The notes under the pieces: model-generated
Told to the model about the DNA's origin: nothing
The model's database searches: none
What the model saw: the letters and a program-made list of their open reading frames with translations, nothing else
NCBI GenBank assembly: GCA_028564925.1
Contig: CM053028.1
Coordinates: forward strand, 368,543,902-368,607,901
Direction: 5' to 3'
Source: Lithobates sylvaticus
Lineage: Eukaryota > Chordata > Amphibia > Anura > Ranidae
Length of the DNA stretch: 64,000 nucleotides
Position numbers and translations under genes: made by a program
In this document: piece after piece, positions 1 through 13,219 of the stretch
How positions within the stretch are numbered: the stretch's first letter is position 1
Layout of the letters: every line of letters starts with the position of its first letter

Positions 1-706
1 GCTTCATTAACCTGTTTATTAAGATATTCATCGCCTGGAGAGTCTCTCCTTTTCCTTCTCTTTCCTTCTTTCCCTTCTTCTTATACTTCCTTCTCTATCT
101 CTATCCTCATATATCTTCTTTATGATACATGAATCATATTTATGCGATTCTCCCACCTTATCCTCATAATTTTATTCCTTCATAACCGGCATGACATGTC
201 TTTCAGGTTGAATAACCATATGAAAAAGAACGCTGTGACTATTAGGTTGTGATCTTATCTTGAATAGATACATTCCTCTCCTCTTTTCAATATATACCCT
301 CCATATATTCCTCTTTGTATATAAATTTAGCCCTTAATCTCTCACCACTACCTTGGTATTTGAATACCTATTTTTCTCATTGCCCCTACTTTGCCACAGT
401 TAGTACCCATGTGGGGTGGTAAAGTAGTCTGGAGGCATGCTAATATTGCCCCTGGGGGTGAGTCAGAGACAAGCCCCGAACCCCTATGACACGACCATAT
501 AAGTTTCTTTCTCCACAGTGTTCTTCTCCTATAGATTATACGTTAAACTCTAGATTGTATGGTACTCATGCTTTGTATATTTATTATTGCACTCAAGACA
601 TCCCATGTATGAATATTAATATATGTCATGTATCTTACTGTTTTCTTTTTTTTCTGTTTATGTATTGTTTCTGGTTCTTTTTGAAAATAAATAAAATCTA
701 TTGAAC
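1..706 (+). other. Unassigned 5' flank, possibly a LINE 3' tail
   Basis: No gene is visible. The stretch begins with a pyrimidine-rich section and ends with an AT-rich run containing AATAAA (around 688-696) immediately before a Tc1 relic. That resembles the polyadenylated 3' end of a non-LTR retrotransposon, but no coding part is present to confirm it. The open frames here are short and low in complexity. Confidence 0.25.
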
Positions 707-714
707 GAGAAGAT

Positions 715-1620
715 AAAGATGGCCTAGGATATAAGAAGATTGCCAAGACCCTGAAACTGAGCTGCAGCGTGGTGGCCAAGCCCATACAGCGGTTTAACAG
801 GACAGGTTCCACTCAGAACAGTTGAGTGCACATGCTCAGCGTCATTTCCAGAGGTTGTCTTTGGGAATAGATTTATGAGTGCTGCCAGCATTGCTGCAGA
901 GGTTGAAGGGGTGGGGGGTCAGCCTGTTTGTGCTTAGACCATACGCCTCACACTGCATCAAATTGGTCTGCATTGCTGTCTTTCCAGAAGGAAGCCTCTT
1001 CTAAAGATGATGCAGAAGAAACCTGCAAACAGTTTGCTGAAGACAAACAGACTAAGGACATGGATTACTGGAACCATGTCCTGTGGTCTGAGGAGACCAA
1101 GATAAACTTATTAGGATCAGATGGTGTCAAGCGTGCGTGGCGGGAACCGTGGCGGGAAAAGACAAGTGTGTCTTGCCTACAGTAATCCATGGTGGTGGGA
1201 GTGTGGTACTGGCACTGGGGAGCTACAGTTCATTGAGGGAACCATGAATGCCAACATGTACTGTGACATACTGAAGCAGAGCATGATCCCCTCCCTTCGG
1301 AGACTGGGCGGCAGGACACTATTCCAACATCATAACGACCCCAAACACACCTCCAAGACGACCACTGCTTGCTAAAGAAGCTGAGGGTAAATGTGATGGA
1401 CTGGCCAAGCATGTCTCCAGATCTAAACCTATTGAGCATCTGTGGGGCATCCTCAAATGCAAGGTGGAGGAGCGCAAGGTCTCTAACATCCACCAGCTCT
1501 GTAATGTGGTCATGGAGGAGTAGACAAGGACTCCAGTGGGAACCTGTGAAGCTCTGGTGAACTCCATGCCAGAGAGGGTTAAGGCAGTGCTGGAAAATAA
1601 TGGTGGTCACACAACATATT
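715..1620 (+). pseudogene. Tc1 transposase relic, family A (DD34E type)
   Basis: In an intact element this encodes the cut-and-paste DDE transposase, which binds the terminal repeats in the nucleus and integrates at TA. Visible pieces are a paired-like helix-turn-helix part (KTLKLS-like region near 745-800), NHVLWSEETKIN (about 1070-1110), a fragment reading ELQFIEGTMNANMYCDILKQS (about 1220-1285), NDPKHTSK (about 1335-1360) and MSPDLN (about 1410-1428). The first catalytic Asp reads Glu (WSEETK) and the second reads His (QHHNDPKH). The reading frame is broken several times. The product cannot be active. Identification as Tc1 is firm, because the order and spacing of these motifs are characteristic. 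Confidence 0.85.
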
Positions 1621-1806
1621 GACACCTTGGGCCCAATTTGGACATTTTCACTTAGGGGTGTACTCACTTTTGTTGCCAGCGGTTTAGACATGAATGTTGA
1701 GTTATTTTGAGGGGACAGCAAATTTACACAGTTATACAAGCTGTACACTCACTGCTTTACATAGCAAAGTGTAATTTCTTCAGTGTTGTCACATGAAATA
1801 ATATAA

Positions 1807-3722
1807 TTCTACACTTAATTCCTTACTTTACCCCCCCACTGCCCCCACCCACCAACTTGCTTACCGCTCAACAGAGTGCCAACCATTTCAAAAGCAAAAT
1901 CGACACCATTCGCAAGGCGATATCCAGCATTCAACTTTCTCCCCTACCCAACACATCAGGTCCTACACCACACTCAATACTCTCCTCTTTCTGCCCAGTT
2001 ACCACCGATGAAGTTGATAAACTCCTCTCCATAGCCCACCTCACCCCCTGTCCCCTCACAATTACTGCGACCACCTTCCCACTCTATCCTAAACTTCCTA
2101 ACCCACATCTTCAACCTCTCCCTCTCCTCCGGCACCTTTCCTTCCCTGCTCAAACATGCACCGGTTACCCCCATACTTAAAAAACCCTCACTAGACCCCA
2201 CCTGTTTGAATATCTTAAGCCATGCTCCCATTTGCCTCCAAGCTCATTAAACGCCTTGTTCATGACCAAATGAGTCGCTACCTCACAGACAACAACCTTC
2301 TCGACCCCCTACAGTCCGGCTTCCGTCCACAACATTCTACTGAAACTGCCCTACTAAAACTCACCAATGACCTACCAACTACTAAAACCAATGGCCATTA
2401 CTCCATACTCATACTCTTAGACCTCTCTGCTGCCTTCGACACAGTTGACCACCTGCTCCTCCTCAGTAAACTACACTTGGCCTCTGTGATTCTGCTTTAT
2501 CCTGGTTCTCCTCCTACCTATCTCAGTGCACTTTCAGTGTCACTTAAAACTCCATCTCCTCTACTCCTCTTTCTCTCTCTGTTGGGGTACCCCAAGGCTC
2601 TGTCCTTGGGCCCCTCCTATTCTCGCTCTATACCTCTTCCCTGGGCCAGTTGATAACCTCCCATGGCTTCCAATACCACCTCTACGCCGATGACACCCAA
2701 ATCTATCTCTCCACTCCTCAACTTACCCCCTCGATTGCCTCACAGATCTTAAACTTACTGAATGACATCTTGGCATGGATGTCACACCACTTTCTTAAAC
2801 TCAATCTTTCTAAAACTGAGCTTGCAATATTTCCTCCTTCCCGGTCCCCCCCCTCTCCCATGACTTTTCCATTAAGATCAACAGCACAACCATTGGTCCC
2901 TCCACACATGCCAGGGTGCTGGGTGTCATCCTTGACTCTGACCTCTCCTTCAGCCCCCACATCCAATCACTGGCTAAATCCTGCCACCTTAATCTCTGCA
3001 ACATCTCCAGAATTCAACCCTTCCTGACTAATGACACCACAAAGCAACTTATTCACTCCTTGATTATTTCCCGCCTTGACTACTGCAACTCTCTCCTTAA
3101 TGGCCGACCCTTACACAGGCTATCCCCACTTCAGTTTTTTATGAATGCTGCTGCTAGACTAATACACCTCACTAATTGATCTGTGACTCCTGCCCCTCTT
3201 TGCTAATCCTTTCACTGGCTTCCCCTATCCCACCGTATAAAATTCAAAATGCTAACCACAACATACAAGGCCATCCACAACATCGCCCCCAGCTACATCA
3301 CCAAACTCATCTGCAGATATGGCCCAAATCGTCCCCTCCGCTCCTCCCAGGACCTCCTGCTTTCTAGCTCCCTTGTTACCTCCTCTCATGCTCATCTTCA
3401 GGACTTCTCCAGATCCTCTCCAATCCTCTGGAACTCCCTGCCCTGGTATATCCGATCAGCCCCTAACCTGTCCACCTTTAGGAGATCCCTGAAAATTCAC
3501 TTATTCAGGGAAGTCTATCTCACACCTACCTAACAACCCCATCAAATCATTCCCCGCATCTATTACTTTTTGTACCACCACCCTCTCCCTTTAGAATGTA
3601 ATCTCTACGAGCAGGGCCCTCCTGTCCCTTCTTTATTGTACTGTAATTGTGCTGTCCCCCCTCTACATTGTAAAGCGCTTCGTAAACTGTTGGCACTATA
3701 TAAATCGTTAATAATAATAATA
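1807..3722 (+). mobile_element. L2-clade LINE, 5'-truncated, inserted in Tc1
   Basis: This is a non-LTR retrotransposon fragment. It starts in the linker between endonuclease and reverse transcriptase (QQSANHFKSKIDTIRKAI near 1870-1925). Reverse transcriptase motifs follow: [16 protein letters not shown] (about 2305-2355), [16 protein letters not shown] (about 2415-2465) and [10 protein letters not shown] with the catalytic Asp pair (about 2680-2710). A C-terminal region reads NDTTKQLIHSLIISRLDYCNSLL. It ends with a conserved 3' tail (AAGCGCTTCGTAAACTG) and an (AAT)n run. The [10 protein letters not shown] and YADDTQIY signatures favour L2 over CR1. Several frame changes break the protein. 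The short repeat ATAATA on both sides fits target-primed insertion into the host Tc1. Confidence 0.85.
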
Positions 3723-3772
3723 AAATATTTACAAAAATGTGAGGGGTGTATTCACTTTAGTGAGATACTGTA

Positions 3773-4135
3773 CAACCTTTCAGGGTAGACTTGCCGTCTC
3801 CTCACTCCCAACTTACAATACACATAAGTAGAAACACATCCCCAATAGTTTTCTAGGAGACAACAGTGTGTTAATGTGCATGACAAACTATTGGGTGAGA
3901 GACCTGGGCTTTCCAGATCTCATCAAATCATCATTCCTTTCACATACATCTGTCCCCTGAGTCCCAAGCTGGCAGAGACCGTCATGGACTCCCTAATAAT
4001 GTCCTTTTGCATTACATAACAGAATATCTTCCTGAATGCTTGTAGCTCCCTCAAATGCCAGGGGCCATAGTCGGTAGGCAAGAGGCTAGCATTCAGTCCC
4101 CTCCAAAAGCCTCTGTCCCGGGTGAGTCTGTCACA
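3773..4135 (-). mobile_element. LTR fragment (fossil), same family as the solo LTR at 51.3 kb
   Basis: About 360 bp match the distal part of the LTR at 51295-51890 in the same orientation, with roughly 90% identity by eye. The copy ends at the same terminal CACA. Its other end is missing and abuts the TA at the end of the family A Tc1. Strand is tentative and follows an AATAAA on the minus strand of the full copy. It is a partial, non-functional fossil. Confidence 0.7.
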
Positions 4136-5257
4136 ACTTATATTTAGCATATGCAAAAAACGCAAACACAGGGTGCAGTGCATTTATCTCATCACCATTA
4201 TGCATCCTATATCCATATTAAGGAATGGTGGGAAAAAATACATAGAGTCAAACTATCAAGTTTCAAGTCGGAAAAAAAGGAATCTTTTCAAAATCACCTC
4301 CACACTCTCCCCTTCATATGATCCAAATGTATCCAAGTGTATCGCAGATACATTTGGACCACATGAAGGACATCTGTCATTTGAAAATGTGAAGTCCTGA
4401 AGAAGCAGCAATGACCATGAAACGCTTTGACTTTTTGGATAGACGACAATTGCCATTTGCCACTTCTATACCTGAAAAATATCTATAGATGTGATATAAT
4501 TTTGGATCTATGATTTTTATGACTTTACATATTTTTATAATGAATTATACATGTTTTTATGAATTCAGTGTCATTTTGATACTGGTGGGCCATCCTTGAA
4601 CAACCTTCACTTTCCTTTTTTTCTTGATGCTATATAGTGAGTGAAAACCACCACATCTGGTACAGGCAAGCATTCTACATTCATAATCACATTTTAAGGT
4701 TTCCTTGAAGAGCAAATTATCCCTTTGGCCATATCTGCATTCTTTACATACTGAATATGCTACAATTCATCAAATGACTATTTGTGTTAATGAGCAGATG
4801 CTGGCTATTAAGCGCCAAAAGATAAGATGTAAGCAAGTTAGTAAAATGTATATAAGATGACAGTGTGTACCTTGTTACACCACTTTCCCCTAAGCTTCTA
4901 TCTCAGGGTGCTGGGAGGAGGAATCTTAAAGGCACCCTATATAAAATCATCTGGTCTGGGCATGCCTCACAGTACACTTGTCAGTCAAGAGATGAACCAG
5001 GACATGGGTGGAGCTTTTTGTTGTACCGGTTGTCAATGTTGCCCTGCAGAAAAAACAAAGAAAAGTTCAAAAAAATGGTAGGCAGCTCATAGGGAGCACG
5101 GCAACTACTGAAAGATACTTCAGTAAAGTTCATTCAGCTCTTTCAGGGCTATTTATTCACAGACAGTCTATTTTAAAACTGTTGCATGTTCAGTTAAAGT
5201 GATTGTAATAATGATGGCTGTGACCTTGACTACAGCATTGACCTTTGACCCTGACCC
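4136..5257. other. No gene seen; one degraded repeat
   Basis: Mostly AT-rich DNA. Around 4376-4510 there is a short repeat-like stretch with a CTGAAGA...GAAACG arrangement (4397-4423) that I associate with dispersed repeats in frogs. No open frame looks coding. Confidence 0.4.
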
Positions 5258-5455
5258 TGGTCAGCAGGAGCAAAAATGCTTCCTGGCATTGGTCAGTTGG
5301 GGGAAAAAGCTCCCTTGCATTTATGGTCAGTAGAGAGAAGAATACTTCCTTACAGGGGTGGTCAATAGGAGGAAGAATGCCCTCTTAAGTTGGTGGTCAT
5401 TAGGAGAAAGCATAAATCGCTTATCTTGGTGGGCAGTAGGAAAAAATATGCTCAC
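5258..5455 (+). repeat. Diverged ~38-bp minisatellite
   Basis: About six imperfect units each begin with a TGGTCAGTAGGAG-like core followed by an AAAATGCTTCCTT-like section. The units differ at many positions, so the array is old. A related core (GTGTCAGTGGGAGGAA) appears near 24800, which suggests that both come from one dispersed repeat. Confidence 0.6.
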
Positions 5456-5772
5456 TTCTACCTACTTACTACCCATTACCTGTCAGTGCAAGAACTCTAA
5501 AGCAGTTGTCAGAAGGAAATTACTGCATAGACTAAAAGGGAGCGCTGGCTAGCAGAGAGAAATTGGCAGCCAGTGTAAACCCAGGACTGTCAAAAACAAA
5601 AAACGTATACGATCCTATAGCCTGACTCTCAGCGCCTTAAAATTGTAACTTTTACTGCAAGTGCAATAAAAAAAAAATTGGAAATCAAAAATTAAAAAAA
5701 TTAAATATGAAATTTGAGAAATAAACAGATATCAATCTATTAGAAAAAAACAATTATGAGTGCTGCTATATA

Positions 5773-7392
<1,620 letters not shown>

Positions 7393-7457
<65 letters not shown>
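7393..7457. repeat. (TA)n microsatellite
   Basis: About 32 uninterrupted TA units directly adjoin the right end of the family B Tc1. The element's TA target preference probably placed it at this array, or the array grew from the duplicated TA. Confidence 0.95.
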
Positions 7458-7461
<4 letters not shown>

Positions 7462-7915
7462 CCGATAAGTGAATAATTGAATGAATCCTTCAAAGTGCCA
7501 CTTTTTTGTCTTTATATATATGTGCCAGTAATGAAAGTGGAATACTGTGCTCCCCTCCTCCTGTGCCCTCACTCACCAACTTGCCATGAATACAGCACCT
7601 GTGAGGGAACTAGTATTCCTCAGATTATAAAGATAGATGGTTTGCTTCTTACTCTTTAACAGGTTCCGCAGGTTCCTCACATATATAATTGTGGAAAGAG
7701 AACAAGGAGAAATCCATTGTGTGATTCCATTTTATTAAAAAGTATTTATAAAAGCTTATTGAACACTTACAAGAGGCAAGTGGGAATTTCCAGTGAGGGA
7801 ATTTCCAGTGAGGTCACATCCGGCATTTGGAGAGAAAAATGGGAATAATGTGTTCCAAGGTGGCGTTTTACATCCTCATGTACAAGAAACAATCTTTTAA
7901 GTGTTCATTTAGCTT
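7458..7915. other. No gene seen between the two insertions
   Basis: AT-rich sequence, presumably the body of the element whose inverted repeats lie at 5574 and 9936. A short tandem duplication (GGAATTTCCAGTGAGG) occurs near 7790-7815. Open frames are short and unconvincing. Confidence 0.4.
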
Positions 7916-9830
7916 TTAACCACTTCAGCCCTGGAAGGATTTGCCCCCTTCCTAACCAGGCCATTTTTTTGCGATACAGCACTGCGTCGCTTTAACTGGC
8001 AATTGTGTGGTCGTGCGATGTTGTACCCAAACAAAATTCATGTCCCTTTTTTCCCCACAAATAGAGCTTTCTTTTGGTGGTATCACCTCTTTGGTTTTTA
8101 TTTTTTGCGCTATAAACAAAAAGAGAGTGACAATTTAAAAAAAAAAACACAATATTTTGTACTTTTTGCTATAATAAATATCCCCAAAAAATGTAAAAAA
8201 AATAAAAATTTCTTCATCAGTTTAGGCCGATATGTAGTCATCTACATATTTTTGGAAAAAAAACGAAATCACAATAAGTGTATATTGATTGGTTTGCGCA
8301 AATGTTATAGCGTCTATAAAATAGGGGATAGATTTATGGCATTTTTATTATTATTATTTTTTTTACTAGTAATGGCGTGATCTGTGATTTTTATCGGGAC
8401 TGCAACATTTTTTTGGGACCAGTAACATTTATACCTGTATAATTGTCACTGGCAGGGAAGGGGTTAACATTAGGGGGCGATCAAGGGGTTAACTGTGTTC
8501 CCTATGTGTGTTTCTAACTGTGGGGGGAATGTGGCTAACTAGAGGAGGAGACCAATCATTGTTCCTACTTAGTAGAAACACACACTCCTCTCCCCTGACA
8601 AAACCGGGATTTGTGTGTTTACACACACGGATTCTGGTTCTCGCTATGTCACGAGTGATCGCGGGTGCCCGGCGGTCATCGCGCCCCCTGGACATGCACA
8701 TTGGCTCCGAAGACACGCTGCATGCGTGCATGCTACAGCGTCTTAACCGGTTCCCAACCGGCGCACAACGATATACGTCGGCAGATTGGCACGTACAGGC
8801 AGGAGGGTGTATATATAAGTCCCTCCTTAATGCCTGCCGTGCCATCGAGAGCGCGCCGGGAGCGGCGCGCTCCCGCGCCGGTCGGGACCCCCGTGAGGCC
8901 GGTCGCAGGTCCCGCGGACTCGAACGCCGCGGGGACACCCACCATCGTCTCACGGGAAGGCTGAACGGGGAGATGCGGAAGTACACAGCATCTCCCCGTT
9001 CTGCCTAGCAACTAGTGACGCCGATCTCTGCTCCCTGTGATTGGAGCAGAGATCAGCATTCACTAGCTGACAGCCATGCCCCCCCCCCACAGTAAGAAAC
9101 ACACCCCTAGGCATACTTAACCCCTACATACACTGCCCCCTTGTGGTTAACCCCTTCACTGCCAGTGTCATTTATACAGGAATCATTGCATTTAAATAGC
9201 ATTGATTGCTGTATAAATGACAATGGTCCCAAAAATGTGTCAAAAATGTCTGATGTGTCCGCCATAATGTCGCAGTCACAAAAAAATGGCTGATCGCCGC
9301 CATTACTAATAAAAAAAGTTATTAATAAAAATGCTATAAAACTATCCCCTATATTGTAAACGCTATAACTTCTGCGCAAACCAATCAATAATCGCTTATT
9401 GCGATTTTTTTTACCAAAAATATGTAGAAGAATACGTATCGGCCTAAACTGAGGGAAAAAAAAGTTTTTTATATATTTTTGGGGGATATTTATTATAGCA
9501 AAAAATAAAAAATAATGCCTTTTTTTTCTCAAAATTGACGCTCTTTTTTGTTTAAAGCGCAAAAAATAAAAACCGCAGGGGCGATCAAATACCACCAAAA
9601 GAAAGCTCTATTTGTGGGAAAAGAAGGACGTCAATTTTGTTTGGGAGCAACGTCGCACGACCGTGCAATTGTCAGTTAAAGCGACGCAGTGCCGAATCGC
9701 AAAAATGGGCCTGGTCCTTTGGCTGCAAATTGGTCCGGTCTGAAAGTGGTTGAAGAGCCAACGTACAGCTCGCCCAGGGAAGCCAACCTCCCGCCGTATA
9801 ACTGCAGTTGGCTGGTCGGAAAGTGGTTAA
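7916..9830. mobile_element. TTAA-flanked palindromic DNA element, copy 1 (1.9 kb)
   Basis: The element begins TTAACCACTT and ends AAGTGGTTAA. Its two arms, about 7920-8460 and 9150-9755, are reverse complements at about 80-85% by eye. They share CTGCGTCGCTTTAACTG, AAATAGAGCTTTCTTTTGG and ATTGATTGGTTTGCGCA. The centre (8500-9130) is GC-rich. A second end-like sequence (9756-9830) extends the right side. TTAA at both termini fits the target preference of the piggyBac or Kolobok superfamilies, but no transposase is present, so the superfamily is open. The long open frames in it (for example 8508-9008) are palindrome artefacts. Confidence 0.8.
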
Positions 9831-10075
9831 TAATACTTTTTAATGCACTTGCAGTAAAAGTTACAATTTAAAGGCGTTGGGAGTAAGACTATAGGATTGT
9901 ATACGTTTTTCTGTTTTTGACAGCGCTGGATTTACACATCACATATTTTAGAGGACCTTACACCTCATACCACAGCAGCAGTAACTTTTTACAAATTGTC
10001 ACACATACTGCAGGGCGGGGGCAACGAAACAGTTATGCAGAGCAGAATAAATACTCCCTCCGCATGTGATTAACA

Positions 10076-10576
10076 CAGTGTTTCTCAACCTTTTCTCAGT
10101 CAAGGCACTCTTTAAAATTATGGACAGTCTTGAGGCACCCCATTCTAAAATATAAAAAAAAATATTCTAATAGTTTTACATAATGCAGCAACATCCACAC
10201 ACATGGAACACCCAACGTTAGAGATGATTTACTCTTCACCTTTGCACACTGGTACTGACTAGAATTCTAGTGTTTTTCTCAGTTTCTCCCCATCGCTCAG
10301 CTAATCAGTGCTGATAGAGTGGGGCAGGGTCATTGTGCAGGTGACTGACATTCTTCTTATTAACTGATGACGGGATTGGTTGTTAGGATGCCGGCAGCTA
10401 GAAGGTCTAAATGGTGCACAATAAAAACCTGCGACTTTGTGTAGCTAAAAGCAGACTTAATGCACCCACTGGTATGTATACAATTTTTGGCCAATTTGTA
10501 GGCATTTTGCCAAGGCACCCCTGAACAAACCTGAAGGCACCCCAGGTTGCCAGGGCACTCTGGTTGAAAAAGGCTG
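10076..10576. mobile_element. hAT-type MITE, about 500 bp
   Basis: The left end reads CAGTGTTTCTCAACC. The right end is its imperfect reverse complement (GGTTGAAAAAGGCTG). Flanking octamers GATTAACA (10068-10075) and CATTAATG (10577-10584) share the central ATTAA, which fits an eroded 8-bp target duplication typical of hAT. There is a repeated inner motif (CAAGGCACTC, GAGGCACCCC, GCCAAGGCACCCC). No transposase is present. Confidence 0.7.
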
Positions 10577-10584
10577 CATTAATG

Positions 10585-12405
10585 TGATCTAACACATACA
10601 CATAAACACACATACTATAAACACACACAGTAACACAATACTCTACATACTCTAACAAATATCTACCTGAGCTCTTTCATGTCTTTTTCCAGCAACTGAC
10701 TCTGCTATTGCTGATCTGGCTAACCTGAGCTCTTATTGTCCTTCTCTCAAATGTCTCGTTACAGTGGCCTCTCCCTACAGCAACTGCCTCTGCTACTGTC
10801 TTTACTGAGCTGTGTCTGTGCTGCTTATCATCCTGATCACAATTGTGAGGTTAGTCACTGTACACAGTGCCAGTAGATGGTAGTGATAGATTGGTGTTTG
10901 GGGGGGGGGGCAAGTCAGTGGCCACTCCCCTTGGATGCTAGTCATCATTGTGAATTACAGTTCAATTGGCCAGAGATGCCTAGGTGGCACTGGAACTATT
11001 GCATATGGGTTGTCAGAGCAGGACAGGACAAACTTCTAAGACCTCCAGTTGCCCACTGGGCCCCCCTCTTCTTTAGACCCCATTGCAGCCGCATGAGTTG
11101 AATTTGCTGTAGTTACATCTTTGCTAGAGTGATATGAAGTTTTTGGGTACCAACAAAGACATTTCGAAATATGATGTCAGGTGTGCTTTGGAGGAGCTAA
11201 ATATCAAAGCTAAAAAACAACATCAACCTCATGGAAAAAATATTTAATACTTTATACAACACAAAACATTTATTTGACGAGAAATGGGAACCATGGTTCA
11301 TGCATTCAGACCACTTTTTAAACACTGAATAAACAATATCTTTAATAAGATGCCACTAAGGAATAAAATATATTTCAATGACACTTTGTATGTTGGTTAA
11401 TCCTAGCAATGTACTTATATCATTTACTGTATACGTTAATTTTTTTTTTTACTAGAAAAACCTATATACTGTATTTCTTGGTGTATGATATCCCATTTTG
11501 TACCATATTTTGTACCTAATAAAAAGTATATAAACAAAAAAAATTCAAAATAAAATGTCAAAGCTAAAATTACAATCAAGTTACAAAAGTACAAATTTTG
11601 ATATTTTTAATAATGGACATTATGAGAGAGTATGTAAATAATATATCACTGTTAACTGTGGTATAGGAAGCTTGTGGTAGCCCCTAAATAAAAGATTTTT
11701 TACTTTTAACTCTGTTAATATAAAAAATCTCTGGCTTCCCTTATTTGTAAAAGAATGTGGAAATAAAATGCCTGTTTATTGAAAAAGGTTTGATTATGGA
11801 ATTGGGTCTAGAATCAGAAGTAATGCAGCTGAATTTTATCATTGAACTGTAATTATAACTGTGAATTTGCATTACTAGGCATTGCTTGGAGGAACCTTTC
11901 TAATACTGGTTTTCAGTTGGAAGAAAAGCTAAAGTTGAAAACTTTCAGAAAAGCCGTGTCAATCAGGAAATAAAAACAATAATCTCATCAGTAGACTAAG
12001 CTGCATTTTTCACACTGAACTGAATGTCTCATTGCTGTAGCCCATCAATTATTAGAGGGCATAGTTTTCTGTTTCAATTAGAAACATCAAGCTGTGAGGT
12101 AGGCTGCTACTTAGACAACCCACAGTGCTCCAGGAATCCTTTGTCGTGAATTAAATGTTAATTTGTAAAACCACAATTGAATACACACTGTATAGTACAA
12201 CGTAGGAAAAAAAATGGATAAACATCAGTTTAAAGATGTTTAAAAATTGTAAAAGAAAATAAAAGCTGAACTCCAGCTTAAGAGAATAAAGTGCCTTGCA
12301 CTGTAAAAATAAAAATTAGATGTTGCCGCAATGCTCACCTCCTCTCTGGTGCTAACCCACTCATAAAAAAGATAGCACCACTTGTCTTTTGTTTTAAAGG
12401 CCTGC
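10585..12405. other. No gene seen
   Basis: About 1.8 kb of AT-rich DNA up to the LTR element. Near 10660-10830 short CTGAGCTCTT / CAACTGCCTCTGCT-type segments recur imperfectly. Open frames are under 80 codons and lack recognisable domains. Confidence 0.5.
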
Positions 12406-12409
12406 CAGT

Positions 12410-13219
12410 TGTAACCTCTAAAATCTCTATTTCTGATTTATTAATCACAAAATATGATATGGGTTAAATGAGAGTTCTACAGATCAGGAGGAAAGGCTTT
12501 GAATATAATAACATTTATTACAAGTAGTTAAAAGTCAAGGTAATACACAACTCCCTAGCACATCAAGGCAGAAAATGCTAGGTTGAAATAAAATATATAT
12601 ATATATATGAAGGAATATAGATTATATTCCATCAGACCGTGATGTAAAAGCATGTTTAGTTACAAGTAGTTAAAAGTCAAGCTAATACACAAATCCCTAG
12701 CACATCAAGACAGAAAATGCTAGGTTGAAATAAAATATATATATGAAGGAATATAGATTATATTCCTTCCGCCCGTGATCTACAAGCATGTTTAGTTACA
12801 AGTAGCAGGGCATACCTTCCCCTGCTACCTGCCATCCTACCTGCTGGCTGATTCCCCCGGAAAGGACCAAGCTGCCTCTCCTTTCCTCAGAGTAACCAAA
12901 ACCCCGCCTGATTCCTCATTGGCTGGCTTAGAGTCTAAGCCAGCCCCCTTCCAGGCGAAACTCCCACCAGTGATGTAAAATATACCTGAATGGTCTCACT
13001 TCGTTACCTATCCCGACATGGGGTCATTTATAGTGAATAGGTGACAACCAATGTTAATTGGCTCCCCATTGTCCTTCAAGTCTCGGCGCCGCAATGTCTA
13101 CAGTTCACAAAAGCTGGGAGGAGGGCCTTTGCCCACCTTTCAGCTGCAAGCAAAAAGAGATATATTCCTAATATTTCACAGATATTAATGGAAATTTCAC
13201 ATAACCGCATCAGGCAACA
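12410..13219. repeat. Left LTR, 810 bp, with internal tandem duplication
   Basis: TG...CA termini. Inside, a unit of about 140 bp is repeated (12519-12660 and 12661-12796) with a short third start near 12797. Each unit carries CTAGCACATCAAG, a TA run and GGAATATAGATTATATTCC. On the minus strand CCAAT (near 13055) and TATAAA (near 13030) lie upstream of AATAAA (near 12515), a plausible promoter-to-polyadenylation order. The tandem unit may be a transcriptional control repeat. Confidence 0.9.

Larger units (their letters stand above)
710..3770 (+). mobile_element. Tc1/mariner element, family A copy 1, split by an L2 LINE
   Basis: This is a 5'-truncated Tc1-like DNA transposon. Its transposase region runs from about 715 to 1620 and its 3' terminal region from 1620 to about 1806. 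An L2 LINE (1807-3722) is inserted in the 3' terminal region, after which the Tc1 terminus resumes and ends at 3770 with the typical end of an inverted repeat followed by TA (3771-3772). The 5' inverted repeat is missing, so TIR-to-TIR structure cannot be shown. The same family recurs in antisense at 21762-22668, where the 5' end is kept. The two copies complement each other and support the family assignment. Confidence 0.85.

Noticed and set aside
8508-9008. GC-rich open frames on both strands of the 1.9-kb palindrome
   Set aside because: Overlapping frames in opposite orientation in a GC-rich palindrome centre are expected by chance, and no motif is present.
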